Made by a program: the position numbers and the translations under genes. Below, one piece after another: positions 22,101-33,909 of a DNA stretch of 64,000 nt. Position 1 is the first letter of the stretch. Every line of letters starts with the position of its first letter. Under the pieces are notes generated by a model. That model was given only the letters and a program-made list of their open reading frames with translations, searched no databases and was not told the origin of the DNA. This stretch comes from Astragalus membranaceus (Eukaryota > Streptophyta > Magnoliopsida > Fabales > Fabaceae), in NCBI GenBank assembly GCA_039519185.1, contig CM076850.1, positions 157,648,462-157,712,461 on the forward strand, given 5' to 3'.

Positions 22101-23964
22101 AAACATATTGTATAGAATGCTAAAGCTAGGTGTCTCTTTGATTCATAGATTTGCTCTCTAGTAGCTGCTTATCTGCTATGGTTGACTGAGTTGGACTGAT
22201 ATAGCGAGCTTGCCAAAGTTATACTCATAGATTGAGCTTGTTTGTGGTGAATGAATTTTGCCATACTACAACTTAACTTTATGCGAAAATCTGCGTATGT
22301 CTTTTCAAAATCTGCATCATCCTTAAATGTATGCAAAATCTGTCAATTAGTATACAGGGTAGGTACCATATCATCTCTAATATGCAGTATTTGATGCCAA
22401 GCCTGCTATTATTCCCATTCTTAAAAGGAGAAAGTGCTGACATTAGAACCATGAACCAATATACAATTCAGCATTTCCTCTTTGAAGGTTCAACCCAAAG
22501 GAGTTATAAAATGTCACTTTTGTTTATCCTTATTCCTATTTTTAGAATCAAGTCCATTGTTGAACTATAGCGAGTATCATGCTTGGTTCTATTCTGTTAT
22601 TGTATATAATCTGGCATACTGTTCCTGAACTGAATGTGCTATATATTTTGACTCTAGTTACAAGATGGATTTTTTTTCTATAATTTTGTAATGGATGATG
22701 GCTTAAGTGCAAGTTCATATCTTGACGACCCTAAAGTAATTTGCAGTATGAACTACGAACTTGCTCGTAATGTAAAAGCTGGATGACGGCCTAAGTGCAA
22801 TTTGTATATGAATTTTTATTCATCTACATGATGTTATCTAATGTGATTTGATGACCCTTCGTATAAATTTGGCAATTGCAATAAGAAGTGTGTGCCTATG
22901 TTGGATTAGCCTATTTTTTCCACATCGAAATTTGTTACTTGTGGTATAAATTCGGAATGGCATGCTTGAGCCATTTATGACCCTGGATCTAGATGCTATT
23001 GCAATTTGAATTCTTTATTTATGTGCTTGGGATGGTAAAAATGTAGCCTTGTTGATCCTTGATTCCAATTGCTATTCAAAATGTTAATTTTGGATGGCTT
23101 TGCCTTTAAAATGCAAATTTGCATCCATAATGCTCAATCTGAGACTTATGATATTTTAGCTTATGCATAATATAAATTTAGCATGGTAGATTTTTGCCTT
23201 GGTGCACTAAATGCAACTGCAGTATGACTTGAGTATTCATAGTATAAAATGAGATGGTATGATTGTCGTTAGAGCCTTGATGATTCTTTTGGTGGGAAAT
23301 AGGTTTCCTACTATGAGTGATGGATCAGACACGAGAAAAAGGAACAACTTTGTTCTTAAGGGACTGCTCGGAGCTGCTTCATTCTTACCTAGAGGTGAGA
23401 AAAGGAACAACTCTGTTTTTGTTTTAAAGGGTAAGAAGTTAAATGGGTGCTAATCGGTTTATGGTGACTTGAGAGATGAATCAACTGGAAATGGCAATTC
23501 CTGAAATGTGTTGGAATTATTCTTTTGAAACTCTTCTAGTTCATTTTTGTTACACATCTTTGTCACATTATCATGTTTATGCCCCAGGAATAGGCCTGTT
23601 GGGAGCTTTGGGATCTATTGATTTTAGCCAAAACTAGTTATCAACTGTAATATGTCGAGTAACGTCACTTTTGAGCTGGTTCAATGTTCTTTTACCTTAT
23701 GCTTCTTTCTGTCAGAATTGTTCTCTTTTTTTCACTCGTTCCTCAAATAGATGATAGTGACAAAAAATCAACTTCTCCCGAACACCTTTTTTGTGTTCCT
23801 TAGATTCATGGACTAGTACTCTAACAACTTTTTTATATACTGTCCAAGTGTCCAACTGCAATCTGCTATGATACTTACTGAGATGTTGGGCTTGTTGTGG
23901 TGAATGAATGTGGCATTCTACATCTTTTTCTCATCATGCACAATCTGTTTTATGATTACTTTTA
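19157..23964. repeat. Internally duplicated region of unknown function
   Basis: The GC-richer start (19190-19400) includes ATGAGTGGTCGGCCG followed by a donor-like GTACGT, and could be the first exon of an old or non-coding gene. Beyond it, two tandem multi-kilobase units are recognisable. Blocks at 21990-22560 ('tcatcaaacagatgac', 'ttgtggtgaatgaat', 'accatatcat', 'agtgctgacatt..accatgaacca') recur at 23660-23920 and 27225-27760. A third copy of the left part lies at 38281-42487. Long ORFs are absent. It may be a decayed gene family or a non-coding transcript unit. Confidence 0.5.
19719..21170. repeat. Stem-loop tandem array
   Basis: Three 180-250-bp copies (near 19719, 19970 and 20205; core GTGGGAGGAAATATGTTTTT) are followed by several shorter units of about 150 bp to 21170. 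Each unit carries one or two small inverted repeats, ATGAAC-TTT-GTTCAT and TATGAAT-TTTT-ATTCATA. These sit after 'ttgcaa' and before 'gGATGg'. Fainter units continue to about 21430 and at 22680-23260. The function is unknown. Confidence 0.65.
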
Positions 23965-24324
23965 GGGTATTACTTTCCCCACACCCCCTCCTACTCTTTC
24001 ACACCCCCTAACTTCTAAAAACCCTAAAATACCCTCAACTTAAAAAAAAAAACACACACACACTCACACCCTCACACCCTTCACTCCTCTCACTTTCCCT
24101 TTCACTCTCCCTCTCATTCGAACCCTACCCTTCACTCTCCCTCTCACTCAACATCTCACAACTCAATCAATCTCACCCAATCTCCCACTCAATCTTCTCC
24201 ACAAACACCCTCAAGACCACCTGGGTTTTGTTCGCCTCCTCTCACTCTCTCTAATCGTTCCATTTTCATTCAGGTAACCCTCTCTCCCTTCTGTACATTT
24301 GGTTTTTTTTTCTGTGCATCTGCT

Positions 24325-24490
24325 GTGTTCGCATGACCTCATGCGAACACGTGAAAACGAAGGTGTTCGAATGAGGTCATGCGAACACCGTTCGAATGAG
24401 GCCATGCGAACACCTGTTCGAATGGGGTTGTTCGAACAGGTGCGAATGATTCTGTTCGAACAGGTGCGAATGATGCTGTTCGAACATGTG
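24325..24490. repeat. MULE 1 left subterminal repeats
   Basis: Repeated GTTCGAACAGGTGCGAATGA and CATGCGAACAC/GTTCGAATGAGG modules, many containing the palindrome GTTCGAAC or its half sites. The same motifs reappear at the opposite end of the element. Confidence 0.8.
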
Positions 24491-24557
24491 TGACAGTATT
24501 GTTTCTGTTATTTTGCTGGTTATGTTGCTTAATTGGTTTAATGGTTGTTGTCCAGAT

Positions 24558-26092
24558 ATGGTGAGGCATCGTGGCGGTAGTTTGCAACAGCCGGAGCGTA
24601 GGCCACCCCCGACGGCTTCCGAACGCAAACGGAGGCAAGATGGAGCTGAACCTTCCCGGAGGGGTAGGCGTAGGGACAGATTAGACGCCCCTCCTCCCCC
24701 ACCGGAGGTTGATGATATTGGCCGGGATATTGAGCGTGATGGTCAATTTCCGGCATATGAGCTGGCCGGCCCTTCTGGTCATGCACATGAGGAGGTTGGT
24801 GCTCAACATGAGGAGGATGTTGAGCCTCAGGAGCCTGCTGCTGCTCCTAGGGCTACATTCCCATTCCCTGGTGGACCTGTTGATGGTTCTGTCTTGCCCA
24901 CATACGGGTCTCATATTTTGACTGAGTTCTATGCTGGCCGGGTAAGTTATTGTTATATAATAGCGTGTTGTCAATTTTGTTTCTTATTTTGTTGAATATA
25001 TTGGCTTATTCTGCCTGTGTCATTTGTCAATGCAGGTTCGGCCGGACATAACTACGCTTCCACATGGACCGGTTAACCTTGTGGTCCATGCTAGGATCAG
25101 GGAGACTCTTATCCTATTGGGGTTGTTCCCTCTCATAGGACTTGGTTTTCCCCTCACTCACAAGGGGCTGCTGAACGCATTCATAGAGCGTTGGCAGCCG
25201 GATACATCATCATTCCACCTTCCTGTGGGTGAGATGTCTATCACCCTTGATGATGTATCCCAGCTGCTACACATCCCCATCACGGGCCAGTTCTATGACA
25301 TGCCTGACTGGACTTCGTGGTAGGGAGAGCAGCTGCTGATTGACTATTTGGGGGCCACCCCCCAAGATGCCGCTGAACAGACTTCTGCGCGAGGGTTGTC
25401 AGTTGGTCTTGTATGGCTGAGGGATCATGTCTACCACCCAGCCATAGCTGAGCAGAGGTGGCATCATGCTGTTAGGGCCTATTTGCTCTATCTTTTTGGC
25501 TGTATGGTGAGCCATTTGCCGGATAGAGTGCTCAGACATTTTGGCCAGGTACAGCACATCCCGGAGGAGCCCAGACCTGCAAATCGGGCCGTCTGTACTG
25601 TCACGGAGTGTGATGAGAGGTGGACACAATTCCAGGACCACTTGGTGGCGCGGGGGCCTCCTTGTGTGCCGTACTCCTCAAACACGGTGCCGGGCTACTT
25701 TCCATGGTTTTCTAGGGTCTCACATCCTTTTGCCTTCCCTGAAAATTATGTAGAGCTTGTGGATGAGCCGGATGTCAGTGTGGTACGTGTTTTTTATGTT
25801 AATTACAGTAATAAGTTTCTTCTACTTATTTAAATCTACTTATTTAAATAATGTTATGTTATTTGTTTGACAGATGCTGCCAGAGCTCCTGGATATGGTG
25901 GATGAGATGGATGGGACCATCAATGATAATGTCCCAGAGCCAACCAGGAGCGTCTTTCAGCGCATCAAGAGGTTGCTCAACCCCTTCCGTAGGTTTAGGA
26001 GGAGGATCGTCAATGTGTATCAGAGGAGGGGGCGCAACACCCAAAAGGATGATGTCTTAGGGGGGGGATATTTGTTTGGAACTTTTGTATAA
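24558..26092 (+). pseudogene. Plant mobile domain (MAIN-like) gene, interrupted
   Basis: Exons read as 24558-24941, 25036-25782 and 25874-26092 with GT..AG introns in phase 0, about 450 codons. The start MVRHRGG follows a tccag acceptor-like site and fits the MVRxRG start common in this family. Exon 1 is a charged, proline-rich linker. Exon 2 carries the PMD core: VHARIRETLILLGLFPL, NAFIERWQPDTSSFHLPVGE and MSITLDDVSQLLHIPITG. An in-frame TAG at 25321-25323, after MPDWTSW, interrupts it. Compared with the family, the middle of the domain (between AYLLYLFG and MVSHLPDRVLRHFGQVQHIP) is missing about 100-150 residues. PMD proteins (MAIN/MAIL1, and the domain beside PP7-like phosphatases) are nuclear and also occur in transposons. 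This copy is transposon cargo and probably inactive unless the stop is bypassed. Confidence 0.8.
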
Positions 26093-26238
26093 TTTAACTA
26101 CTTTTTATATTATTAAGTATTTTTCTGATGTCATCTACTTAATTTGGCGCAAATTTATTGTTTTTTTATTGTATAATTTAACCATACATGAAATACGAAA
26201 GACATAAAACCAACATAAGCAAACAACTAACTAAGAAA

Positions 26239-26664
26239 CTAGTGTTTCGGTAGTCCCTGTTCCAGAAGATAAATGACCTCTTCTGGAGTGCGTATTGTGT
26301 TCACGTACAACTCTAAGACTTGTCGCCCCATCGGAAGTGTAGCATGATATTCCATCATGGTCCCAACGTCGTCATCGTTGCGGATCTCCATAACTGAAAA
26401 ATAGCCAGTCCCGTAATCAAGACGGTTGTACTTTCGGTAACATATACGCTCCACGTCTTTACGCCACGCTCCCTCTGGACGAATCTTCCTCTCAGCCTTT
26501 TCCTTCAGTTGGGCGAAGGTGATGTCCTTACTCATCCTGCAGAATACATGGTTAGGACAACGAAACACAACACCATGTTCGTCGGTGGTGACAGTCCCAT
26601 GGTGATGAAGGGCCGTTAGGAATTTGTCGTTTGAGTACTGGGTTGGGCACAATTGCCATTCCAT
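26239..26664 (-). CDS. Small PB1-like protein (Mutator-transposase N-terminal domain type)
   Basis: An intact 141-codon minus-strand ORF, convergent with the PMD gene. The pattern (CPTQYSNDKFLTALHHHG near the N-terminus, ITFAQLKEKAERKI, ICYRKYNRLDYG, then an acidic NDDDVGTM and ELYVNTI) matches the PB1-like domain at the N-terminus of many plant Mutator transposases. The DNA-binding, DDE and zinc-knuckle domains are all absent. Its partner in the other Mutator-like element (39211-39624) keeps the same motifs at similar spacing. A TATAAAT on the minus strand about 100 bp upstream (near 26760) could be its promoter. The function is unknown; it could be a transposase-interacting accessory protein. 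The call is by motif pattern only. Confidence 0.7.
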   Translation of the reverse strand: MEWQLCPTQYSNDKFLTALHHHGTVTTDEHGVVFRCPNHVFCRMSKDITFAQLKEKAERKIRPEGAWRKDVERICYRKYNRLDYGTGYFSVMEIRNDDDVGTMMEYHATLPMGRQVLELYVNTIRTPEEVIYLLEQGLPKH

Positions 26665-26959
26665 TTCAGCTTGGTTGTAGCTGTCAAGAGGGAGAGTAGG
26701 TTTTGGTGAAGAAGCAGATTAGGGTTTGGTGAAGAAGGTCTGAGGATGTGAACCCCCATTTATAATAGGCATGGTGAAATGTCAGCCGTTGATTTCATTT
26801 TTAGATCACAAATCTGAGCCGTTTAAATTCTATCCGTTCAGACACATTTTCCAAAGGGATTGACATCCACTCCTTTATCTGACACACATTTGACTGATTG
26901 TAAGCCGTTGATCAAAACTGTCGGTGGAATCTGAGACGTCCAATATCTGTCGCTCTGCA

Positions 26960-27110
26960 ACACTGGTTCGAACAGCCTCATGCGAACCTATTCGCATGAC
27001 CCCATTCGAACAGGTGAAAAACACCCAAGAGGGTGTGTCCCCATATTTAACACACGCGAATGGTCTCGTGCGAACCTGTTCGAAGGCCCGTGTTCGAACA
27101 GGTGAAAATT
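26960..27110. repeat. MULE 1 right subterminal repeats
   Basis: GGTTCGAACAG, CTCATGCGAACCTATTCGC, CATTCGAACAGGTGAAAA and CGTGTTCGAACAGGTGAAAA modules, the partner array of 24325-24490. Confidence 0.8.
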
Positions 27111-27214
27111 CGTGAAAAAAAAGAGGTTTGGCCTGGCCTTTTGGTCATTTCACACCCTTATGGGGTGTGTTTCGAGTAGGAGGGGGTGTGGGAAAAGCAA
27201 ACGCCTTACTTTTA

Positions 27215-27991
27215 TATGGGATAGGGACCATATCATGCAAACTCTAATTTATATGCATAGTTTGGCTTATATCCTATCCGATCAACAAATTATTACTCTG
27301 TAGACAGTTGGTTTATTTTAAATGCAGAATGGTGTCTGAATCTTAAACCATTTGCCAAATAGATTAGAAAGGCTTTTACCAAGAAATCTTCAATTTGTTC
27401 CTCTTCAACGGACAATAGTTGGTAAGCAAAATTTCTCGGGAAAATGATACCACTTGAAACTAATTTTTTCACGATTTTCTTAATACGGGAACTTTTTTTG
27501 GTTGTTGCTTTTGTTTTTTGTTGCTCGTGTTGTTTGGTTGCTAAAGTAAGGGGACTTTCCTATGCTAATACAAGGAAACCAGAGGCTCCATGAATTTCTC
27601 ATTTTTTGGAGGAAAAAGCTCATAATCTATCATTCCTGCATTCGCATTCTTGCCATACTTCTACTTGTAGTATTTGTGATTTTAATTCTCAAATGAGGCA
27701 TCTTATTCAGTGATTTTAAAAAAGTGCTGATATTGAAAATCATGAACCAGAGTAGTTTCAACACTTTCAAACCAAAAAACACATTTTGAGAATTAAAATC
27801 ACAAGTACTACTAGTAAACGTGCTACAGTTTCAACACTCAATAGTTTTGAAACCAAAAAACTGGCTTCAGGTTACATGTGTGCAAGCAAATATATCATGA
27901 ACACGTTAATTTTTAAAACAATTTAGTGACTTGAACCGTGGGAGTTAGTTTGTGTAGGTGTCATTTGTGATATGCAGAGTTTTTCACAAAA
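27215..27991. other. Continuation of the duplicated region
   Basis: Resumes directly after the MULE with 'tatgggatagggaccatatcat', paralogous to 'agggtaggtaccatatcat' near 22360. No gene was recognised. Confidence 0.5.
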
Positions 27992-27996
27992 CATAG

Positions 27997-28398
27997 TGAT
28001 ACAAACTAGGAAACAGAGGAAAATGGGAATGAATACTTTGTATTATTTACGACAAATTCAGAGGATTTCTCTGAATTTGGAATGAAGAAGTACAGAGTAG
28101 AATAGGAAAGCAATGTAACAGTACAATGGTGATCCTATCACCAATGCCCTTCCCAAACAATTCCCACAACAAGCCTACCCTGGAAAAGATGACAAAACAG
28201 AATATAAATGATAATTTCTCTCTCCAAATCATGGCAGATTCCCTCACACCAATCCCACCTGCCACGTAAGCCTCTCCCTAACAGAATTAAGGTGTGAGTG
28301 CGTGCCCAAGTGGTCCCCAAGCAATTGGTTTCCACTTCTTTCTTTCATACACATTTGTGAATTTCCTATTCTGTCCTTCATTAATTGCATCTGTATCA
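27997..28398 (-). repeat. 3' LTR of the gypsy element
   Basis: Starts TGATACAAACTAGG and ends TGTATCA on the plus strand; 402 bp, the same length as its partner. Preceded in element orientation by a polypurine tract (28399-28410). Confidence 0.92.
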
Positions 28399-29467
28399 AC
28401 ACCCCCTCCTTCAAGTCTCACCTTGAGGAAGACAGCAACTTCCTCCATAGGAGTGGCCTGCACATCTCCTCTGATAACTAGTGGAGGATCCCTTCCATAT
28501 AGAGCCTTGAAGGGTGTCATCTTAGTGGATTCATGATAATGTGTTGTACCAAAACTCAGCCCAGCTTAATCACTTGTGCCATTGTCTAGGTTTAGTACCA
28601 GTCATACACCTCAAATATGTTTCTAAGCAACGATTCACCACTTCTGTTTGACCATCAGTTTGGGGATGGTAAGCAGAACTGTATTTGAGTCTAGTACCGG
28701 CTAACTTGAACAACTCAGTCCAGAATGAACTTATGAAAACTCTGTCCCTATCAGAAATAATGGACTCTGGGAATCCATGTAATTTAACCACTTCTTTCAG
28801 AAACATTTCAACTACATCTTTAGCACTGTAGGGGTGTGCTAAAGCCATGAAATGTGCATATTTCGTGAGCCTATCCACCACAACTAGGATAGTGTCCTTT
28901 CCCCCTGCTCTTGGCAACCCACCAATGAAACCCATAGATATGTCTGTCCATATCTGCTTAGGGATAGGTAGGTTGAATTAACCCTACTGGACTCAAGGTC
29001 TGGTACTTATTTCTCTGGCATATCTGACACTTCTGCACATATTCCTTGATGCCCTTTCTCATTCCCTCCCAGTAAAACAGAGTTGCAATCCTCTTGTAAG
29101 TTCTAAAGTGTCCAGAATGGCCTTCCACAGCTGAGTCATGGAACTCTCTCAAGATAGACTCAATCCTAGGAGAATTGTGAGGAATTACTAGTCTGTCTTG
29201 GTAGTACAGTCTGCCATTCACCAATTTATACCCAGGATGCTCTCCTGAATTCACCATCAAATCTTGCACAATCTTCTTCAGCTTCTCATCATTATCAACT
29301 TCTATCTCTATACCTTCCCACTCATTGAACTGCACTGTTGCAAGTGCAGAATACTGCAACTTTCTTGACAAGGCATCTGCTGCCTTATTTTCTATTCCTG
29401 GTTTATACTTGATTTCAAAATCAAATCCAAGCAATTTGGAAATCCACTTATGTTGTTCCTCACCCAT
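28399..29467 (-). pseudogene. gypsy integrase and C-terminal remnant
   Basis: The zinc-binding H2C2 region (HSGHFRTYKRIATLFYWEGM, then VQKCQICQRNK) is followed by an integrase core with the DDE-type signatures VVVDRLTKYAHF and ESIISDRDRVFISSFW. The conserved YHPQTDGQTEVVNR and MTPFKALYGRDPP blocks follow. In-frame stops occur at 28958-28960 and 28570-28572. After YGRDPP the frame passes almost at once to TPMEEVAVFLKVRLEGGG, the usual extreme C-terminus, so roughly 200 residues, including any chromodomain, are deleted. Confidence 0.88.
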
Positions 29468-30847
29468 TAGTCTCTGATCAGCAAGGAATTTTAAACTCTT
29501 TTAATCAGTATGCACAATAAAATGTCTGCCCAACAAGTAGTGTCTCCACTTCTGTATTGCCAGCACTACTGCCATTAGTTCTCTCTCATAAACTGACTTG
29601 TTCATGGCTCTCTCGGATAATGTTTGGCTCATATAAGCCACTGGTTGACCCTCTTGGATGAGAACAACACCAAGTCCCTTGCCAGATGCATCTGCTTCCA
29701 CCACAAACGTCTTACTGAAATCAGATACAGCTAATACAGGTACTTGAGTCATTGCTAATTTCAATTTCTCAAAAGCTTTTTGAGCTTCATCATCCCATCG
29801 AAACTTATCCTTCTTGAGTTGTTGAGTAAGTGGCCAAGCCATCTTACCATAACCCTCCACAAACTTTCTATAGTAACCAGTGAGGCCTAGAAATCCCCTC
29901 ACTCCTTTGACATCCTTCGGAACAGGCCACTCCACCATAGCCTTTACCTTAGCAGGGTCAGCAGCCACCCCTTGCCCAGAGATGATGTGCCCCAGATACT
30001 CTATACTATTTCTTCCAAAAGAACACTTCTTCTTGTTAACCACCAACTCATGCTTCTTGAGAACTTGCAACACGGTTCTCACGTGCTCTAAGTGACTATC
30101 ATGGTCCTTACTATAAATGAGGATATCATCAAAAAAGACTAGAGCAAATTTCCTTAGGTAGGGATTCAGTACCTGATTCATGAGGGATTGAAAAGTAGAG
30201 GGTGCATTGGTTAGGCCAAATGGCATGACCAATAACTCATAATGGCCTTCATGAGTTCTGAAGGCAGTCTTAGGAACATCATCCTCCTTCATGCGTATTT
30301 GATGATACCCTGACTTCAAGTCAAGTTTAGAGAACACTTGAGCTCCACCCAACTCATCTAAGAGTTCATCTATGACTGGAATTGGAAATTTGTCAGGTAT
30401 TGTCAATTTATTCAGAGCCCTTTAATCAACACGGAACCTCCACCCCCCATCATTCTTCCTCACCAGTATCACTGGACTACTGTAAGGGATATTACTGGGT
30501 CTAATAATCCCTGCCAGCATCATTTCCTTCACGAAATTCTCTATTTCATTTTTCTGATAGTAAGGGTACCTGTAGGGCCTGTTGTTTGGAATGTTAGCTC
30601 CCTCTTTGAGAACAATGGCATGATCACAATCCCTCTTGGGTGGCAGACCAGTAGGTTCCTGAAATAGCTCTTCAAACTCACCCAGCACTGCTTCCAATCT
30701 TGCATGCTGTGCCTCTGTGTGCCCTGTTTCAGTAACATCACCATGCTGGTAAGATAACACATAACCCTCTCCTTCATTGCTAAGAGATTTGATCATGGCC
30801 TTCCATGATGCTTGTGTCTTGCAGAGAGCAAGATCACCTCTCATCAT
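29468..30847 (-). pseudogene. gypsy reverse transcriptase-RNase H
   Basis: The RT fingers and palm are clear ([49 protein letters not shown], catalytic FFDDILIYS). RNase H follows ([51 protein letters not shown]). A stop at 30422-30424 replaces the tyrosine expected in VDYRALN, and a second at 29501-29503 replaces the residue after VHTD. Both look like single substitutions in an otherwise well-kept frame. Confidence 0.92.
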
Positions 30848-31596
30848 ACTTCTGTGACTCTTTGTTCACCAAGATAATTCCAAGTTCTTGAAATTAGCCT
30901 TCACTTCACCCAAACTAGCCAACCAATCCATCCCTAGCACCAAATCAGTTCCCCTAGCTCCACAATAAAGAAATGTTGCACAATTTTTACCCCTTGCACT
31001 TCCACTTCTAAGTGCTTGCACATGCCCCTGTTCTTCACCTTGTCCCCTGTTCCAACTTCCACTTCAAATTCCACTGTGTCACTTACATTCAACTGTAGAT
31101 ACTCCACTAATTTCTGAGAAATGAAATTAGTTGAGGCTCCACAATCTACCAAAATCAGCACTTCTATCCCTCCAATCCTCCCTATGACCTTGAAGGATCT
31201 ATTAGAGGTCAATCCCTCCTTACTTCTCAAAGATAGCTGCAGGATTTTAGCAACCAACCCCCCTGCAGATGCTTCCTCCTCTTCTTCTGCACTCTCTCCA
31301 GACTCCTCTCCTTCCACCAATACAAACTTGTAATGCTTAAGTTTGCAAGTATGATCCCTTCCCCAAGTCTCACCACACTTAAAACATAGACCCTTACGGC
31401 TTCTTTCTCTCAGCTCAGCTTGTGAGAGGTTTCCTCCAGTGACAGGCCTCTTCCCATGGTTATCATTCTCCATGGTCTTACTACTTGAACCATCCTTATG
31501 TCCTCCTCTCTCCCATCTAGTGAATCCCTTAGAATTCTTCACATAGGGTTTCTCACTATCCTTCTTCTCAGCATTCATCAATCCTCCTTTCTTCAA
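30848..31596 (-). pseudogene. gypsy zinc knuckle and protease
   Basis: A nucleocapsid-type knuckle CFKCGETWGRDHTC is followed by an aspartic protease with LILVDCGASTNFIS, where the usual D-S/T-G is DCG. After FFIVELG a one-base deletion shifts the frame, and the expected GTDLVLGMDWLASLG is found in the neighbouring frame near 30930-30890. The protease is probably inactive. Confidence 0.85.
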
Positions 31597-31599
31597 GGC

Positions 31600-32312
31600 A
31601 TATTGTTCTTTTCCTCAAGTAGCAAAGCTCTATCCATCAATTCATCAAGTGACCCAGTAGCATGGAGCTTCAACTCTGCTTGGATTTCCTCCTTCAATCC
31701 ATTAAGGAAGATTCCCTTGAGCATCACCCTCTCTTCCTTCTTCAATGGGGCTGATTCTCTTTAAAATTTCTCTCTATATTTCATAACAGAGCTTGTTTGT
31801 TTAATGCTAAGCAATGGGCCAAACGGGTTCTGGACTAAACCCGGTTGGAAGCGTCGTATAACTGTGGCCTTGAACTCTTCCCAATTCAGGTCTGTATTCT
31901 GCCCTTCCCACCATTGATACCAGTTCAACGCCTTATCTTCTAGCGCAATTACCACCGCGTCGAGCTTATCTTCATCGTCTACCACGTTGAGCTTGAAGTA
32001 GCGCTCTGCGCGCCCAATCCACCCGTAAGCATCCTCACCACGAAAGATGGGAATCTTTAGCTTGCGTCCTCCAAAGTCACGAGAGGAATCACGACTACTA
32101 CTTCGCGATCGAGAGCTAGAACTATCGCCAGATTCAACTTCACTCGCTTCGCCTTCGTCCGGGATTCGGGTCGGGTTGCGTCTTTGCGTTTTACACTTGC
32201 GTGGTCGTCCCCTGCGCGACCTGCTGCACGAGATGATCAAATTCTTCAACTCCGCTATATGTTGCTCAATTCCATCAATGCGTTTCTCCATTGTTGAACA
32301 CGTGAGTACCAT
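31600..32312 (-). pseudogene. gypsy gag
   Basis: The ATG at 32312 is only about 16 nt downstream of the primer-binding site. The N-terminus has a heptad-like stretch (MEKRIDGIEQHIAELKNL), a serine/arginine-rich linker and then the retrotransposon gag core (RKLKIPIFRGEDAYGWIGRA, ALNWYQWWEG, FKATVIRRFQPG). The frame breaks near 31760 before the nucleocapsid part. Confidence 0.85.
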
Positions 32313-32341
32313 GCACCAGAATCGGGTGCTTTGATACCAGT

Positions 32342-32743
32342 TGATACAAACTAGGAAACAGAGGAAAATGGGAATGAATACTTTGTATTATTTACGACAA
32401 ATTCAGAGGATCTCTCTGAATTTGGAATGAGGAAGTACAAAGTAGAATAGGAAAGCAATGTAACAGTACAATGGTGATCCTATCACCAATGCCCTTCCCA
32501 AACAATTCCCAAAACAAGCCTACCCTGGAAAAGATGACAAAACAGAATATAAAGGATAATTTCTCTCTCCAAATCATGGCAAATTCCCTCACGCCAATCC
32601 CACCTGCCACGTAGGCCTCTCCCTAACAGAATTAAGGTGTGTGTGCATGCCCAAGTGGTCCCCAAGCAATTGGTTTCCACTTCTTTCTTTCATACACATT
32701 TGTGAATTTCCTATTCTGTCCTTCATTAATTGCATCTGTATCA
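32342..32743 (-). repeat. 5' LTR of the gypsy element
   Basis: A 402-bp partner of 27997-28398, TG..CA ends. The primer-binding site starts two bases downstream in element orientation. Confidence 0.92.
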
Positions 32744-32748
32744 CATAG

Positions 32749-33526
32749 GAAGGAGAAAGAATTTGAAAAGGGCATCGGAGGATAAACATCTTCAAGATGG
32801 GTGAAGCATCATACTGGAGGTGTCTCTTCGAGGCTCCAATGTTTATCACAATAGTAATGTTTTTGAGGTGAAAAAGCCCTTATCATTTTCTATCCTTCCA
32901 TTTTGTTTTGTTTAAAGGTCATGGATGCGCATGGTTAGAAATCACTAGATCTATTTCCTGCTAAGTTTCAGAAAAGCGTGTGGGTAGAACAAGGTTTGTC
33001 TTACTCAAGAACCAATTCAATGCTCTTTGCCTAATTTAAAAACCATTCAAAGTGCTATTCATTTTTTAAAAAAATTAACTGTAATACTAATGATTCTTTG
33101 TAAAAAAATTAACTGGTGAAAGAATTATTTGCCATATGCCCAATCATTAATATTACAGTTAATTATTGGCCATAACTGGAATGGTTAGTGTCTCTCTTTT
33201 TCAAATATTACTAATGGATAGTGCCTACTCTTAGTCTTAACTCTTAACCAGAACTATACTGCTTTGTTATTTAAGAATTTGGAAAAAAACCATCTTTTGT
33301 ATCTTTGGGTTTCACTTTTTGTAAATGTTTCCATAGTAAACAAAAGCACATGTAGACTTTGTGTAATTCATGTGTCAGCTAGCAAATGAAATTGCAACAT
33401 GAATTATTCAACATGTTGTTGATGTCTTCAAATCTATTGCCATCAGATTTTCGTGTTTATGCATAAGAATAATCATGATAAGGAGGATGTTGTGTTCCGA
33501 ATTAGCATTTGGTGCTTGTTTCTGGT
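32749..33526. other. Flank between gypsy and gag-only element, no gene seen
   Basis: Blocks such as 'gaggctccaatg' and 'aaaagcccttatcattttctatccttcc' resemble 27560-27640, so this belongs to the duplicated region. AT-rich, no credible ORF. Confidence 0.4.
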
Positions 33527-33909
33527 TGTTATGGATTGGGCTCAATCCTCAATACTAAGGCCCAATGCCAAAAGGCAGATCAATTAACCAATGATGGAGA
33601 TTAAAGACCTAGATCCAATGGTTCACCTTGATTCCCAAAGCATATAAATAAGCATTCAATGCAATGCTCAAGGTACACACTTTTTCCTACAATCTTACCG
33701 CTGACTTGAGCATCAGAGTGTTCTCGCAGGTACCACCTGCCCCGGATCGGATACGGAGCTCGGTTGATCAAGACCATTTACTACCAACTATCTCGGATCG
33801 AACCTTGTGTCTAAGATCGGATACAAGTCCAGAGATACGGTACAGAACATTGGCGACCACAGTGGGAGGATCTTGTACTCTAGTTCCTCTCCCATCTCCT
33901 TGATTGACA

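Larger units (their letters stand above)
23965..27205. mobile_element. Mutator-like element 1 carrying PMD and PB1-like genes
   Basis: The left end GGGTATTACTTTCCCCACACC and the right end (reverse complement GGCGTTTGCTTTTCCCACACC) form imperfect TIRs that continue into CCCCTCCTACTC. A perfect 9-bp duplication TTACTTTTA flanks it (23956-23964, 27206-27214), diagnostic of the Mutator superfamily. The 3241-bp interior has subterminal repeats at both ends and two convergent genes, with no MURA-type transposase. Confidence 0.9.
27997..32743 (-). mobile_element. Ty3/gypsy LTR retrotransposon, minus strand, internally deleted
   Basis: Two 402-bp LTRs (27997-28398 and 32342-32743) are flanked by a perfect 5-bp duplication catag (27992-27996, 32744-32748). 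The primer-binding site TGGTATCAAAGC (minus strand, 32339-32328) fits initiator tRNA-Met. The polypurine tract AGGAGGGGGTGT abuts the left LTR. Domain order on the minus strand is gag, protease, RT, RNase H, integrase, the Ty3/gypsy order. By hand count the LTRs differ at about 10 of 402 positions (about 2.5%), so insertion is fairly recent. Several stops and a frameshift make it non-autonomous. Confidence 0.95.

Noticed and set aside
25024..26092. Serine/threonine phosphatase 7
   Set aside because: PMD genes are often mislabelled as 'phosphatase 7 long form'; no metallophosphatase motifs (GDxHG, GNHE) occur here.
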